64,000 bases of DNA from Brassica napus (Eukaryota > Streptophyta > Magnoliopsida > Brassicales > Brassicaceae). The stretch is taken from positions 348,501 to 412,500 of the forward strand of contig NW_026014658.1 in NCBI RefSeq assembly GCF_020379485.1. Reading direction: 5' to 3'. Below, in pieces: positions 22,594 through 34,704 of this stretch. The number at the start of each line of letters is the position of its first letter. Position 1 is the first letter of the stretch. The translations under genes and the position numbers were made by a program. The notes under the pieces were generated by a model, which was given only the letters and a program-made list of their open reading frames with translations, did no database searches and was not told the origin of the DNA.

Positions 22594-22634
22594 GTCGGGG
22601 GCATTCGTATTTCATAGTCAGAGGTGAAATTCTT
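22594..22634 (+). rRNA. 18S rRNA, 41-nt internal fragment
   Basis: GTCGGGGGCATTCGTATTTC and the following bases to AAATTCTT are a highly conserved stretch near the middle of 18S. About 600 nt of 18S between this and the piece ending at 15264 are missing. The next base to the right belongs to element F. Confidence 0.9.
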
Positions 22635-22820
22635 ATTCCTTCGGGTCTTTCCCAGTTTGCTTTTCCCAGCCTAAGGATTCAGACATTGTTAGTACAACAT
22701 ATACATCACATAACCGAGACAATTAATCCCTAGACCTAACTATCAGACCTCAGTGTGAGACTGAATCAGCTGGCTGCGTGTGTGTGGACTACATAACCCA
22801 AATATCCTAGAATCAACCTG
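22635..22820 (-). mobile_element. Leader and first codons of gag of a chromovirus (F side)
   Basis: On the minus strand this matches the sequence between the primer-binding site and the gag start of elements A and C, with the landmarks GACTACATAACCC and CCTAAGGATTCAGACATTG on the plus strand. It breaks off after about six codons of gag, at the 18S junction. Confidence 0.8.
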
Positions 22821-22832
22821 GATCTGATACCA
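22821..22832 (-). other. Primer-binding site next to LTR F
   Basis: The minus strand reads TGGTATCAGATC, one base different from the usual methionine-tRNA site. It shows that the LTR at 22836-24937 acts as a 5' LTR for the leader on its left. Confidence 0.75.
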
Positions 22833-22835
22833 ACT

Positions 22836-24937
22836 TGTAACACCCGAATCTGGCCTCTCGACGAAACTGGACCCGTTTGCTATATAATCAATCCTTTGCT
22901 TGTTTGATTCATTTTAAGTCTTTCATTTACTAAGTCATGTTTGGATATGAGGTTCTAAAACAATTGAACAGATAGCACAGAGGAATATAAATGTGTATAA
23001 AATGTACTACTTAGAAACATTAGATCCGATACACAACTTCTTAATCATTTCATAGACAATCACTAGTTCATCCCTAGCATCATCTAACCACACGTTACAC
23101 AGCCTCTCACTGACCGAGCCTTCACGGCTCCTTGGCTTAACGAGAACCATCCATAGTTCCGGAAACCACAACCAGATAAGCATTAATCATAACCGATAAT
23201 AGAACTGGTCGATTCTACAATGCTTGGCTTGGTTCCTAAAACATAGATAAACCTCGGACAATATACTTATAAAAAGATATGAACCTGCCTACCAAATCTT
23301 AAGTCATTCAACCAACCACCCCTTGACTTAGAATTATATAGACAGTCCAGAATAGATAAACAGAACACACGAACAGTCCGGATCGTCCCGAAGACCAATC
23401 CGTCCATCCAGATAGAATTTAGGTGCGACCGGCCTAGATGAAGGCCGGCTCAATGGCCCAACGGACTTCTTTTCCTGATCCAGCCTTGGGCCTGGATCCA
23501 ACGGCCGAGTAAGCCTCACGCCCAAACCGGTTAGGCCAAATGACCGATCGGAGCTTGCGATTCTTACCCTGCCTTAGACCAACTGTGTACTTGTCTCGAC
23601 GGACAATACATGGTCTGATCCCTAAGGAACGGACACGACCTGTCTCAACAGACACCGTTTGGAACATGCACCCCTTCGGTCCTTGGTACCTCTTCGTCTT
23701 CGTACCTCTTGGCGTCTGTAACCCTTTGTTACTTACACCCTTTGGCAACTCACAACCTTTGGAACTCGTGACCTTTGGTAACTCACAACCCTTGGTAACT
23801 CGTTACCTTTGGCCACTCGTGCCTCTTGGGACATGACCAACCGTACAGTCTATGGTGCGATTCGAACCGACCGTCTAACAGACCAGCGTCTAGGTTAGCA
23901 GTTTGGTTATGACCGGCCCAGTCTAGGGACGTGTCCCTTGGACTGAACCAACACAACCCTTCGTGTATAATCAGAAAGAAGAGAAAGGGCCGGATAGAAA
24001 CAAGAAGAGGAGAAGCGGTTAGGTCTAACAGACCGACCAGAGCCGCGGTGCAATCTTAAGGACCGTCAGTTCGGTCTGATGGGGCCATAGCCCACCACGT
24101 ACCTTCTGAACCGTGTCAGGGTTCTCCATGCTCTTCTCCTGCTCTCGGTCTCCCATACTTGATCGGAGGTTGCTTCACAAACGATCAGATAGCTGGAAAC
24201 CTAACAACCACACAAACGGCCTTGCTTTGGCCGGAAACTCTCTCTCTCTCTCTTTCTTTCTCTCTCTCTACGATTTCTCTGAGTATTTTCTCTATGGATT
24301 GGATGAATGAAATCGACAGAGAGGACCCCATATTTATAGAAAACGAGGGGGTAAGTGTTGCCCTACGAACAGGCATGACTGGCCAGTGGATGGGCACAAT
24401 CGGCCAAGGGTTACACCCTCTCGGCCGCATGCGTCCCTTCGCCAATACCGCATGGGTTTGGGTCGAACAGAGGCCCAAGGCCTTACCCAATCCCCCTGGA
24501 CTTAGCCCACGGCCTTGTCCCAAGCCCCAATGGTCCATGGCCTCATGGCCGGACCCCCATGGCCCACCACCGGCCCGGACCCGGACCATCGGACCGAAAC
24601 CTGAACAGTCCGTCCAGCTGAGATGAGCTGACTCCTAGCTGCCTCAGCTGAGTGAGCGAGTAGTTCAGCTAGTGGAGCTGACTTAGTAGTGGCCAAGCTG
24701 GAGTTAGCTTAACCTAACTCCGTTGAGCTGGTCGAGCTACTTGTTCCATCCGTCCAGCTACCGTCTTACTCGTCCTAGCTGACTCTCGACTTGTATAAGG
24801 TTAAGTCTAAGTTTCCTTACGTCCTTAACCTTCTTATCTGGCCATGGAACGCTTGTCTTGATGTCCTAAGCCTGACTAGTACGTTTCCTCGAACCATGGC
24901 CGTCCCAATGATCCTATTCAGAATCCGGGATGTTACA
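22836..24937 (-). mobile_element. LTR of element F (2102 bases), shared by two internal regions
   Basis: On the minus strand it runs from TGTAACATCCCGGATTCTG to GGTGTTACA and belongs to the family of element C. It has a polypurine tract and pol on its upstream side and a primer-binding site and gag leader on its downstream side. It therefore sits between two internal regions rather than at an outer end. A TATA box (minus, 24332-24339) and the AGCT block are present. Confidence 0.88.
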
Positions 24938-27715
24938 AGTCTCCCCCACTAGCAATGAATTTGTCCTCGAATCCGAGTCATGTGTTTCACCCAACACAAA
25001 CTGGTCAAACCATTTTTGAAACTTGGCCTCCGTCTCCCAAGTGGTCTCTTCTCGACCATTACAATCCCAAATGACCGTGACCATCTGGATTGTTTTCTTT
25101 CTCATTGCTTTTTCCATCCTATCTACGATCCGAACCGGCCTTGTTTCCAAAGTTAGGTTAGTACCTAGATCAGATGGTATTTCTGGTATTAAGACGTCCT
25201 GATCCGTCAAGCACTTCCGGAGTTGGGAGACATGGAATACGTCATGGAAGGCTTCCATCTCGGATGGTAAGTCCAACTTATATGCCACACTACCCACTCG
25301 TTCTATGACTCTGAACGGACCTTGGTATCTTGGATCTAGTTTCCTTCTACCAGAAATTCGCACTCTACTTTTAAAGGTAATCATTTTGAGATAGACCATA
25401 TCACCCACTGCAAACTCCAGTTCTTTCCTTCATTTGTCAGCGTAATGTTTTTGTCTGTCCTGTGCGGCCCTCATCTTGTCCCGCACGGACTTGATCTTCT
25501 CCGTGGTTTCCTCCACGATTTCGGGGCCTATCATGCTACGCTCCCCCACTTGGGTGCAGCATAACGGTGTCCTGCATGGTCGTCCATACAGAGCTTCGTA
25601 TGGCGACATGCCTATACTGGAGTGGAAGTTGTTATTGTAGGCGAACTCCACTAACGGCAAATGTCGTTCCCAGGAATCACCCCAATCGAGAACACATGCT
25701 CGAAGCATGTTTTCCAGCGTCCGTATAGTTCTTTTCGAATGCCCATCCATTTGGGGATGATAAGCCGTACTCATGTTCACTCTTGTTCCTAAAGCTTTCT
25801 GAAAAGCTTGCCAGAAGTGAGAACTGAACCTCGAATCTCTATCCAAAACTATATTTGAGGGTACTCCGTGTAGCCTCACAATCTCGTCAATGTACTTACT
25901 CACATTCCGGTCGACTCCATCAGTCTTTTTGATGGCCAGGAAGTGGGCAGACTTGGTCAGTCGATCAACTATTACCCAGAAGCATCATTCCTATTCCTAG
26001 TCGTGGGAAATAGGTAGGCTCTAAAGCAGTCCACTCGGAACTTGTTCTTCGGCCTTGACGAGTTGACACGTAGGACACTTGCAACCCATTCGACCACATC
26101 AACCTTCATGCGTATCCAATGATAGTATTGTCTAAGATTATGATACATCTTGGTCACTCCAGGATGGATCGAGAATCTAAACTTGTGAGATTCCCTAAGG
26201 ATCTCGTTCTTTAAACTCCTATCATTGGGTATGCTGATCCGACCATGAACTAAGATCATACCGTCATTGGCGATTTGATACTCAGTCAGGTCGTTCCGAG
26301 CAACCATCTTCAGGTTCTCGTCCTGATCTTGGGCCGCTCGGATCTGGGTAAGCAGGTCGGCTCTATTCGCCGCCTCTAAACCCCGTGGTCTGTCCGTTCT
26401 GTTCAAAGCATTTAAACGAACGAAGCGTTCCACCTCATCCGGCTCATCCGTTCCGCTTCCGACCATGACGTCTTCTCGCTTCCGGCTCAAGGCGTCGGCC
26501 ACAAGGTTAGCCTTGTCTGGATAATAAGTGATGTCTAGGTTGTAGTCGGCCACGAACTCCATCCACCTCCTCTGCCTTAAGTTTAACTCAGGCTGGGTGA
26601 ATATATACTTCAGACTTTTATGGTCCGTAAGTATCTGGACTTTGGCCCCATGTAAATATGATCGCCAAAACTTTAAGGCGAATACTACCGCAGCCATTTC
26701 AAGATCATGGGTGGGGTAGTTTCCCTCATGTTTCTTCAGCTGCCTTGACGCGTAGGCAATGACCTTCCCATGTTGAGTCAACACGCAACCGAGTCCAGTG
26801 ATGGACGCATCCGTGTAGACTTCATAAGGTTGGTGTGCCTTCAAAAGAACCAGGACGGGCGCGCTAGTCAGCATATCCTTAAGTGCGGAGAAACATCTCG
26901 TACACTCATCAGACCATGTGAACTTAACGTCCTTCCCAGTCAACCGTGTCATAGGTTGAGCCAAGCTTGCAAATCCCTTCACAAACTTTCTATAGTAACC
27001 TGCCAGCCCTAGGAAGCTTCTAACTTCCGTGGCACTGCGTGGTCGGGGCCAATCCTTGATTGCCCTGATCTTCTATGGATCCACTGTGACGCCCTGGTCA
27101 GAAACAATATGACCGAGGAACCCATTACTCTTTTGCCAAACACTGCACTTGCAGAGTTTAGCAAAACGTTTGTGCTCTCGTAATTGTTCCAGCACGGCTC
27201 TCAAATGTTTCCGATGAGATTCCTCGTCCTTGGAGTAGATCAGGATATCATCAATGAAGATGATCACTGATTCATCCAAGAAGTCCTGGAACACGCTGTT
27301 CATCATTTTCATGAATGCAGCAGGTGCATTGGTCAGACCGAACGGCATCACTACGAACTTGTAATGGTCGTACCTGGTCCTGAATGCTGTCTTCCTAATG
27401 TCGTTTGGCTCTATAGGAATCTGATGATATCCCGAGGCCAAATCGATTTTAGAAAATCACTTAGCTCCTTTCAGCTGATCCAACAGCTCGTCTATCCTGG
27501 GTAACGGGTATTTGTTCTTCCCAGTTACCCTGTTCAACCCTCGATAGTCGATGCACAGACGCATGCTACCATCCTTCTTTTTCACAAAGAGGACTGGTGC
27601 ACCCCAAGGGGAGCTACTTGTCCGTATGAACCCCTTGTCAAGCAATTCTTCCAACTGCTTCTTTAGCTCGGCCATCTCGGTCGGAGCCATTCGATACGGA
27701 CTCTTGGACAGCGGA
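24914..27715 (-). pseudogene. pol: Pol of chromovirus F, broken and 5'-truncated
   Basis: On the minus strand the fragment starts in the linker before reverse transcriptase ([13 protein letters not shown]) and runs through reverse transcriptase (FIDD box near 27270), RNase H (TDASITGLG near 26810), integrase and the chromodomain-like tail. It then overlaps the polypurine tract and the first bases of the LTR. Stops or shifts divide it at about 27455 (a TGG codon read as TGA), 27070, 25970, 25905 and 25430. In the integrase core the catalytic glutamate of the usual QSERT context is a lysine (HSKRT), so the enzyme would be dead even if the frame were restored. Upstream coding sequence is cut off by the LTR start of K at 27716. 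Confidence 0.88.
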
Positions 27716-27795
27716 TGTAATGACCCTCACGAGCAGATATAATTTTGGTCGAGAAAACTCTTTAAGATCATTTTGAAGATTGATCGATCAGAATT
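27716..27795 (+). mobile_element. Element K: first ~80 bases of an H-family LTR
   Basis: TGTAATGACCCTCACGAGCA and the bases after it match the start of solo LTR H at 29157, including GGTCGAGAAAA and GATCGATCAGA. The LTR terminus is intact and abuts pol of F (GCGGA before it), so K inserted in F. After ~80 bases it passes straight into spacer subrepeats. Confidence 0.75.
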
Positions 27796-29156
27796 TAAGG
27801 ACCAGCGTGCTGATATGTGTACTGATGGACATGCACAGACGTCCTGGGTGTGCTCTCGGACACCCCCAAACGTCCTGTGTGTACTGAACAGACAGCCCAC
27901 GTGGGCCAAAATCGCCCGAACATTCTACGGTAAGGGCCAGCGTGCTGAGTCCAAGGACCAGCGTGCTGATATGTGTACTGATGGACAGCCACGGACGTCC
28001 TGTGTGTGCTGACGGACACACACAGACAGCCACGGACGTCCTGTGTGTGATGACGGACAGCCACGGACATCCTGCGTGTGCTGGCGGACACCCACGGACG
28101 TCCTGTGTGTACTGAACAGACAGCCCACATTGGCCAAAATCACCCAAACAGTCCACGGGAAGTGCCAGCGTGCTGAGTCCAAGGACCAGTGTGCTGAGTC
28201 CAAGGACCAGTGTGCTGATATGTGTACTGATGCACAGCCACGGCCGTCCTGTGTGCGCTGACGGATACACACGGATGTCCTGTGTGTGGTGACGGACACA
28301 CACGGAAGTCTTGTGTGCGCTGACGGACACACACGGACGTCATGTGTGTGCTGACAGACACACACAGACGTCCTGTGTGTGCTGACAGACAGCCATGGAT
28401 AGCCACAGACGTCTTGTGTGTGTTGGCGGACACCCACGGACACACACGGACACACACGGACAGCCATGGACGTCATGTGTGTTCTGACGGACAGCCACGG
28501 ACGTCCTGTGTGTGCTGGCGAACACCCACGGACGTCCTGTGTGTTCAGAACAGACAGCCCAAATGGGCCAAAATCACCCAAACAGTCCACGGGAAGCGCC
28601 AGCATGCTGAGTACAAGGACCAACGTGCTGATATGTGTACTGATGGACAGCCACAGACGTTCTGTGTGTGCTGACGGACACAGATGGACACATACGGACA
28701 CCCACGGACAGTCTATGGTTGTTCAAAACCAGCCAAGGGATGGACCAGCGTGCTTATATGTGTACTGATGGACAGCCACAGATGTCCTGTGTGTGCTGAT
28801 GGACACACACGGACGTCCTGTGTGTGCTGACCTACACAAACGGACATCCTGTGTGTACTGAACAGAAAGCCCACGTGGGCCAAAATCACCCAAACAGTCC
28901 ACGGGAAGGGCCAGCGTGCTGAGTCCAAGGACCAGCGTGCTGATACGTGTACTGATGGACAACCACGGACGTCCTGTGGGTGCTGAGGGACACACAAGGA
29001 AAAGCACTGACAGCCACGGACGTCCTGTGTGTGCTGATGGACAGCCATGGACAGCCACGAACGTCCTGCGTGTGTTGGCGGACACCCACGGACGTCCTGT
29101 GTGTATTGAACAGACAGCCCACGTGGGCCAAAATCACACAAACAGTCCACGGGAAG
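27796..29156 (+). repeat. rDNA intergenic-spacer subrepeats, array 2 (left part)
   Basis: The same units as in array 1, in the same orientation, including GCCCACGTGGGC and GCGTGCTGAGTCCAAGGACC. The array is cut at 29156 by solo LTR H and resumes at 31863. Confidence 0.85.
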
Positions 29157-31862
29157 TGTAATAACCCTCACGAGCCAGTTAATTTTTGGTCGAGAAAAAC
29201 TCCGCTCGACCAGTTTGGAGTTGGTCGATCAGATTTAAAAAAAAAAAGTCGACCCGGTGAATTAATACCTCGACGGGACTGTCTTGTGGTCGAAAGGCCT
29301 CTCATTGATAGTTCTGGTAGAGTGTTAATAATGTTGGTCGAATATTATTTAAGCAAGGCAAGCTTAGTTGAAAGTAAGACGAGCTTCGAAGGATGAGAAA
29401 TTTTAGTAAAAAATTGTCTGAAATTGTCGTTAAGTTTCTTAACTAAATTTCGACCAGTCTAATACCTTCACCAGCTATTCTGCTTGCTTGCTCATTAATT
29501 CAGTCACATGAGCTGCACCTACCTGCTTGCTTGCTTCACTAAAGTCACATGAAAGTCACAAGCTGGTTGCTTGTTTAATAAAAACAAAATAATCTTTCTT
29601 CAAAGGAGGGAAAGGACAGCAACTTGCTTTGGTTTAAGTAAACCCTCACCTGAAGCAACTTCTTATGTTATAAAACACCATCTTCTCTCCTCTGGACGTT
29701 CATAACCTGCAAGAAAAACCAGAGAAAAATTCAGAGAGAAAGAGAGAAAGAAGAGAGAAAAATTTATCCAGAGAAGAGAATTGAGCATGGACAAACCTTT
29801 CTCACCATCCTGTGACTTTATCCAGTGTGTTCTGGTGTGGTTAAGAGCTGAAGGTTTGGTGTCCAAGAGTTTAGAATCACCCATGTTCTTCAGCCTTTGA
29901 TTTTGATCGGTAAGATGGTTGTGGATCAGTTTATGTGAGAAGTTTTGTTGGTTTGCCTACACTGGAGATAAATTCTGAATAAATCCAACCATGGATTCTT
30001 GTGGTGTTGATCAGGTTAATTCGTGGTCAGCTTGAAGAGAGACAACCAGTCAAGTTTAATTAGTTGACTAAAACTGGTAAGCTTCAGCTTCTTGATTCAG
30101 CCATGTTTTGATGAGAACCAATTGCTGTATGTTGGTTAACTTGTCAGGATCAGTTGTCTAAGGTCTTGTTCTCTTCAGTCTTGGTTGGTTTATGATTTAA
30201 TCAGTCTCATAGAACCAGTAGACGAACTGATAAGAATTATGGGAATTAAATTGAACTGATTTTATCTTGTTTAGAACTGAATTGAGCTGAATATGTTTTG
30301 ATCTGATCTGAGCCGAGCTGTCTATGGTCTGAAATTGTCTTGAACTGATGTCGTCTGAGTATAACCGAGCTAAGCTGTTGGGAACTGATTAGAACCGGAG
30401 TTAGCTGAGCATGAACTAAGCTGATATGAACTGAGTTAAATTGTTAAAGCTTGAACCGAGCTGAACATGGTATCAATCTGTCTTGAACCGAACTGATATG
30501 AGAGAATTGAACTGAAATGTTATGAACTGAGTTGAGTTTCTTCTTGAACCAGACTAGTGAACCTTATGTTCCAACTGTTATGTTATGGCCAAGGAGAGTA
30601 TTCGGATAAGCCGGATCCTTGTGATGGTTCTGAACCGAGAGTGATCCAGAAGTGAAGTATGATTAGCTTGAGCTCGAGTCTAGTCTTCTTTAGCCAATCT
30701 CATGGATTTAAAGGTGAATCTAGATAGATGATGAATGAATTATGAATGAGTATGCATGATTGCATATTGAATATGGTTGATTAATTAAGAATTAATCATG
30801 AATTATTTAAGGGATAATCATTGATTAATTAATGATTAATCATAGATTAATTAAAGAGTAATTATGGTTGATTGATTAAGTATTATCCCTTGATCTATAT
30901 TTATATATGAAGTATTTATCTAGTCTAAATACTTAAGAATTAATAAGAATAATTCTTTGAGGTTATCCCGAACCTTAGTACTTGTTCTGCGATATGGATC
31001 AAGGTCATGAAGACACGATGATGGGGTCGCACCCTGGAGGCCGTGTAACTGCATGCAGCATTGGATGTTCTATCTTGGAATATCTGATGGAGATGATGGT
31101 TATATTTATTCCCCGTTAGGCTCGGTTAGCCTTGGTGGTTTTCCGGGTTTAGCATATATATATATATATTAAGAGTGAGTGATTGGCGGGTATCGTGGAG
31201 GTGATGTTTAAGATAGATTCACATGGATGGATTGAGAGGCCTTATAATTATATTAATTATGGAATATAATTCCACTGCATTCAAAAGGTGTCGCTTGCTC
31301 AGGATACTATTGATATGTGTTTGGGTGTGGGATTAGACTCACTGAGTAAACTAGTTACTCATGACTCATTTGATATGCAGGTAACCAGTAGATGGGAGAC
31401 CTTTACTCTAGGATGGGAAGGAATGGCATTAGCCAGCGGTAGTTTTATTATCCTTGCAGTCGTTTTGATATACTTTATGTATAAGGTTTGTTGACCAAAA
31501 ACCTCGAGGTTAATCTATAAGATTTTGTAAGATTCTTTTAAATTAATAAGTATATAGTGTATAAAGAATGTTTTTAAAGTACGGGTTCCAAATGATATTA
31601 GTCCTTGTCCGGACGAACCAACTATTGGGTATTACTCTTAAGGTTGTAAAGCCTCGGGTTGTACCTAATAGGATATGTGTACTTAGGCGGTTGGCCTAAG
31701 GTACCTGGATTTATTTCGGGAACTTCGGGTTAGTCATTTATGTACACATTGTGGCTTCTTGGTTTGGTTTCAGTTACGAGTGATCGGCTGTGCATGTTCT
31801 TGTTTGATTGTTGCACGCCTGATCGAGTCAGCTTATACTGAGACCAGATCGGGGGTGTCACA
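29157..31862 (+). mobile_element. Element H: solo LTR (target duplication GGAAG)
   Basis: A 2706-base unit begins TGTAATAACCCTCACGAG and ends GGGGGTGTCACA. It is flanked by GGAAG at 29152-29156 and 31863-31867 inside spacer subrepeats. There is no internal region, primer-binding site or second LTR, so it is a solo LTR left by recombination between two LTRs. It holds a GAACTGA-rich degenerate repeat (30220-30540), an AT-rich segment (30720-30960), a short TA run near 31155 and a hairpin at 31343-31361. Its end resembles that of the LTR of L, including the motif TGTTCTTGTTTGATTGTTG. Confidence 0.9.
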
Positions 31863-34290
31863 GGAAGGGCAACCGTACTGAGTCCAAGGACCAGCGTGCT
31901 GATATGTGTACTGATGGACAGCCACGGACGTCCTGTGTGCGCTGACGGACACACACGGACGTCCTGTGTGTGCTGACGGACACACACGGAAGTCTTGTGT
32001 GCGCTGACGGACACACACGTACGTCATGTGTGTTCTGACGGACACATACGGACGTCCTGTGTGTGCTGATGGACAGCCATGGATAGCCACAGACATCCTG
32101 TGTGTGTTGGCGGACACCCACGGACACACAAGGACACACACGGACAGCCATGGACATCCTGTGTGTGCTGAAGGACAGCCACGGACGTCCTGTGTGTGCT
32201 GGTGGACACCCACGGACGTCCTGTGTGTTCAGAACAGACAGCCCACGTGGGCCAAAATCACCCAAACTGTCCACGGGAAGGGCCAGCGTGCTGAGTCCAA
32301 GGACCAACGTGCTGATATGTGTACTGATGAACAGCCACAGACGTCCTGTGTGTGTTGACGGACACAGACGGACACACACGGACACCCACGGACAGTCTAT
32401 GGTTGTCCAAAATCAGCCAAGGGAAGGACCAGCGTGCTGATATGTGTACTGATGGACAGCCACATACGTCCTGTGTGTGCTGATGGACACACATGGATGT
32501 CCTGTGTGTGCTGACTTACACACACGGACATCCTGTGCGTACTAAACAGAAAGCCCACATGGGCCAAAATCACCCGAACACTCCACGGGAAGGGCCAGCG
32601 TGCTGAGTCCAAGGACCAGCGTGCTGATATGTGTACTCATGGACAGCCACAGACGTCCTGTGTGTGCTGAGGGACACACACGGACAGCCAGAGACGTCAT
32701 GTGTGTGCTGACGGACACACAAGGACGTCCTGGGTGTGCTGTCGGACACCCACAGACGTCCTGTGTGTACTGAACAGACAGCCCACGTGGGCCAAAATCA
32801 TCCGACCATTCCACGGTAAGGGCCAGCGTGCTGAGTCCGAGGACCAGCGTGCTGAGTCCAAGGACCAGCGTGCTGATATGTGTACTGATGGACAGCCACG
32901 GACGTCCTGTGTGTACTGACGGTTACACACGGACACACACAAAGAGCCACAGACGTCCTGTGTGTGCTGACGGACAGCCACAGACAGCCACAGACGTCTT
33001 GTGTGTGTGCTGGCGGACACCCACGGACGTCCTGTGTGTACTGAACAGACAGCCCACGTGGGCCAAAATCACCCAAACTGTCCACGGGAAGGACCAGCGT
33101 GCTGATATGTGTACTGATGGACAGCCACGGACGTCCTGTGTGCGGTGACGGACACACAGAGACACACACGGACGTCATGTGTGTGCTGACGGACACACAC
33201 GGACGTCGTGTGTGTGCTGACGGCAGCCATGGACAGCCACAGATGTCCTGTGTGTGTTGGCGGCACCCACAGACACACACGGACACACACAGACAGCCAT
33301 AGACGTCCTGTGTGTGCTGACGGACAGCCATGGACATCCTGTATGTGCTGGCGGACACCCACAGACGTCCTGTGTGTTCAGTACAGACAACCCACGTGGG
33401 CCAAAATCACCCAAACAGTCAACGGGAAGGGCCAGCGTGGTGAGTCCAAGGACCAACGTGCTGATATGTGTACTGATGGACAGCCACAGAAGTCCTGTGT
33501 GTGCTGACGGACACAGATGGACACACATGGACACACACGGACACACACGGACAGCCACAGACGTCATGTGTGTGCTGGCGGACACCCACGGACGTCCTGT
33601 GTGTACTGAACAGACAGCCCACGTGGGCCAAAATCACCCAACAGTCCACGGGAAGGGTTGGCATGCTGAGTCGAAGGACCAACGTGCTGATATGTGTACT
33701 GATGGACAGCCACGGATGTCCTGTGTGTGCTGACGGACAAACACAGACACACACGGACAGCCACGGACATCCTGTGTGTGTTGACAGACACACACGGACG
33801 TCCTATGTGTGCTGACGGACACCCACAGACGTCCTGTGTGTACTGAACAGACAGCCCACGTGGGCCAAAATCTCCCGAACTGTCCACGGGAAGGATCAGC
33901 GTGCTGATATGTGTACTGATGGACAGCCACGGACGTGTTGTGTGTGCCGACGGACACACACGGACAGCCACAGATGTCCTGTGTGTGCTGACGGACAGCC
34001 ACAAACAGCTACAGACGTCCTGTGTGTGCTGGTGGACACCCACGGACGTCTGTGTGTACTGAACCGACAGCCCACGTGGGCCAAAATCACCCAAACAGTC
34101 CATGGGAAGGGCCAGCGTGCTGAGTCCTAGGACCAGCGTGCTGATATGTGTAATGATGGACAGCCACAGACGTTCTGTGTGTGCTGATGGACACACACGG
34201 ACAGCCACGGACGTCCTGTATGTTCTGACGGACACACACGGACATCCTGTGTGTACTGAACAGACAGCCCACGTGGGCCAAAATCACCCA
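31863..34290 (+). repeat. rDNA intergenic-spacer subrepeats, array 2 (right part)
   Basis: The array continues after H with the same units. It is the longest stretch of spacer repeats in the window and ends with the same transition (CACCCACGGAC, then CACCCGAGAAGCC) as array 1. Confidence 0.85.
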
Positions 34291-34570
34291 CGGACAACCA
34301 AAATCACCCGAGAAGCCAAAAATTAAAAAATTAATATTTTTGAAGAAAGTTTTCTGAAAGGAAACATCAAAAATATGTCAACAAAGAGTTTAGGATGTCA
34401 AGTGTTGATCAAAAGTTGCTGTAGATATTCGTTTAGACCACGAAACTCCGAACTTTGTAGCATGCTAAAGACATGGTTAGAAGCAAAAGAAAATCATGAA
34501 AATTTACCAGAAAATAGCTTTAACCATTCTTATTAAGCATGCAAAAAATTAGATTCAAATTCGAAGTATT
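34291..34570 (+). other. Unique rDNA spacer, second copy, truncated
   Basis: This matches 13951-14236. It breaks after GAAGTATTT, about 70 bases before the promoter box would come, and goes straight into ITS1. Promoter, external spacer, 18S and the start of ITS1 are missing from this unit. Confidence 0.8.
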
Positions 34571-34704
34571 TGGATCGAACGCATAGCTTCCGGATATCAC
34601 TAAACCCCGACACGAAAAGTGTCAAGGAAAATGCAACTAAACAGCCTGCTTTCGCCAACCCGGAGATGTTGTTTGTTTGGAAGCAGTGCTGCAATGTAAA
34701 GTAT
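34571..34704 (+). other. ITS1, 3' end
   Basis: The conserved crucifer ITS1 end is recognisable, including ACGAAAAGTGTCAAGGAAAA and AACAGCCTGCTTTCGCCAAC, leading into 5.8S. The first part of ITS1 is absent. Confidence 0.85.

Noticed and set aside
31288..31494. 68-codon frame with a hydrophobic end in solo LTR H
   Set aside because: No start context, no relative in the other LTRs, and location inside an LTR; a chance frame.
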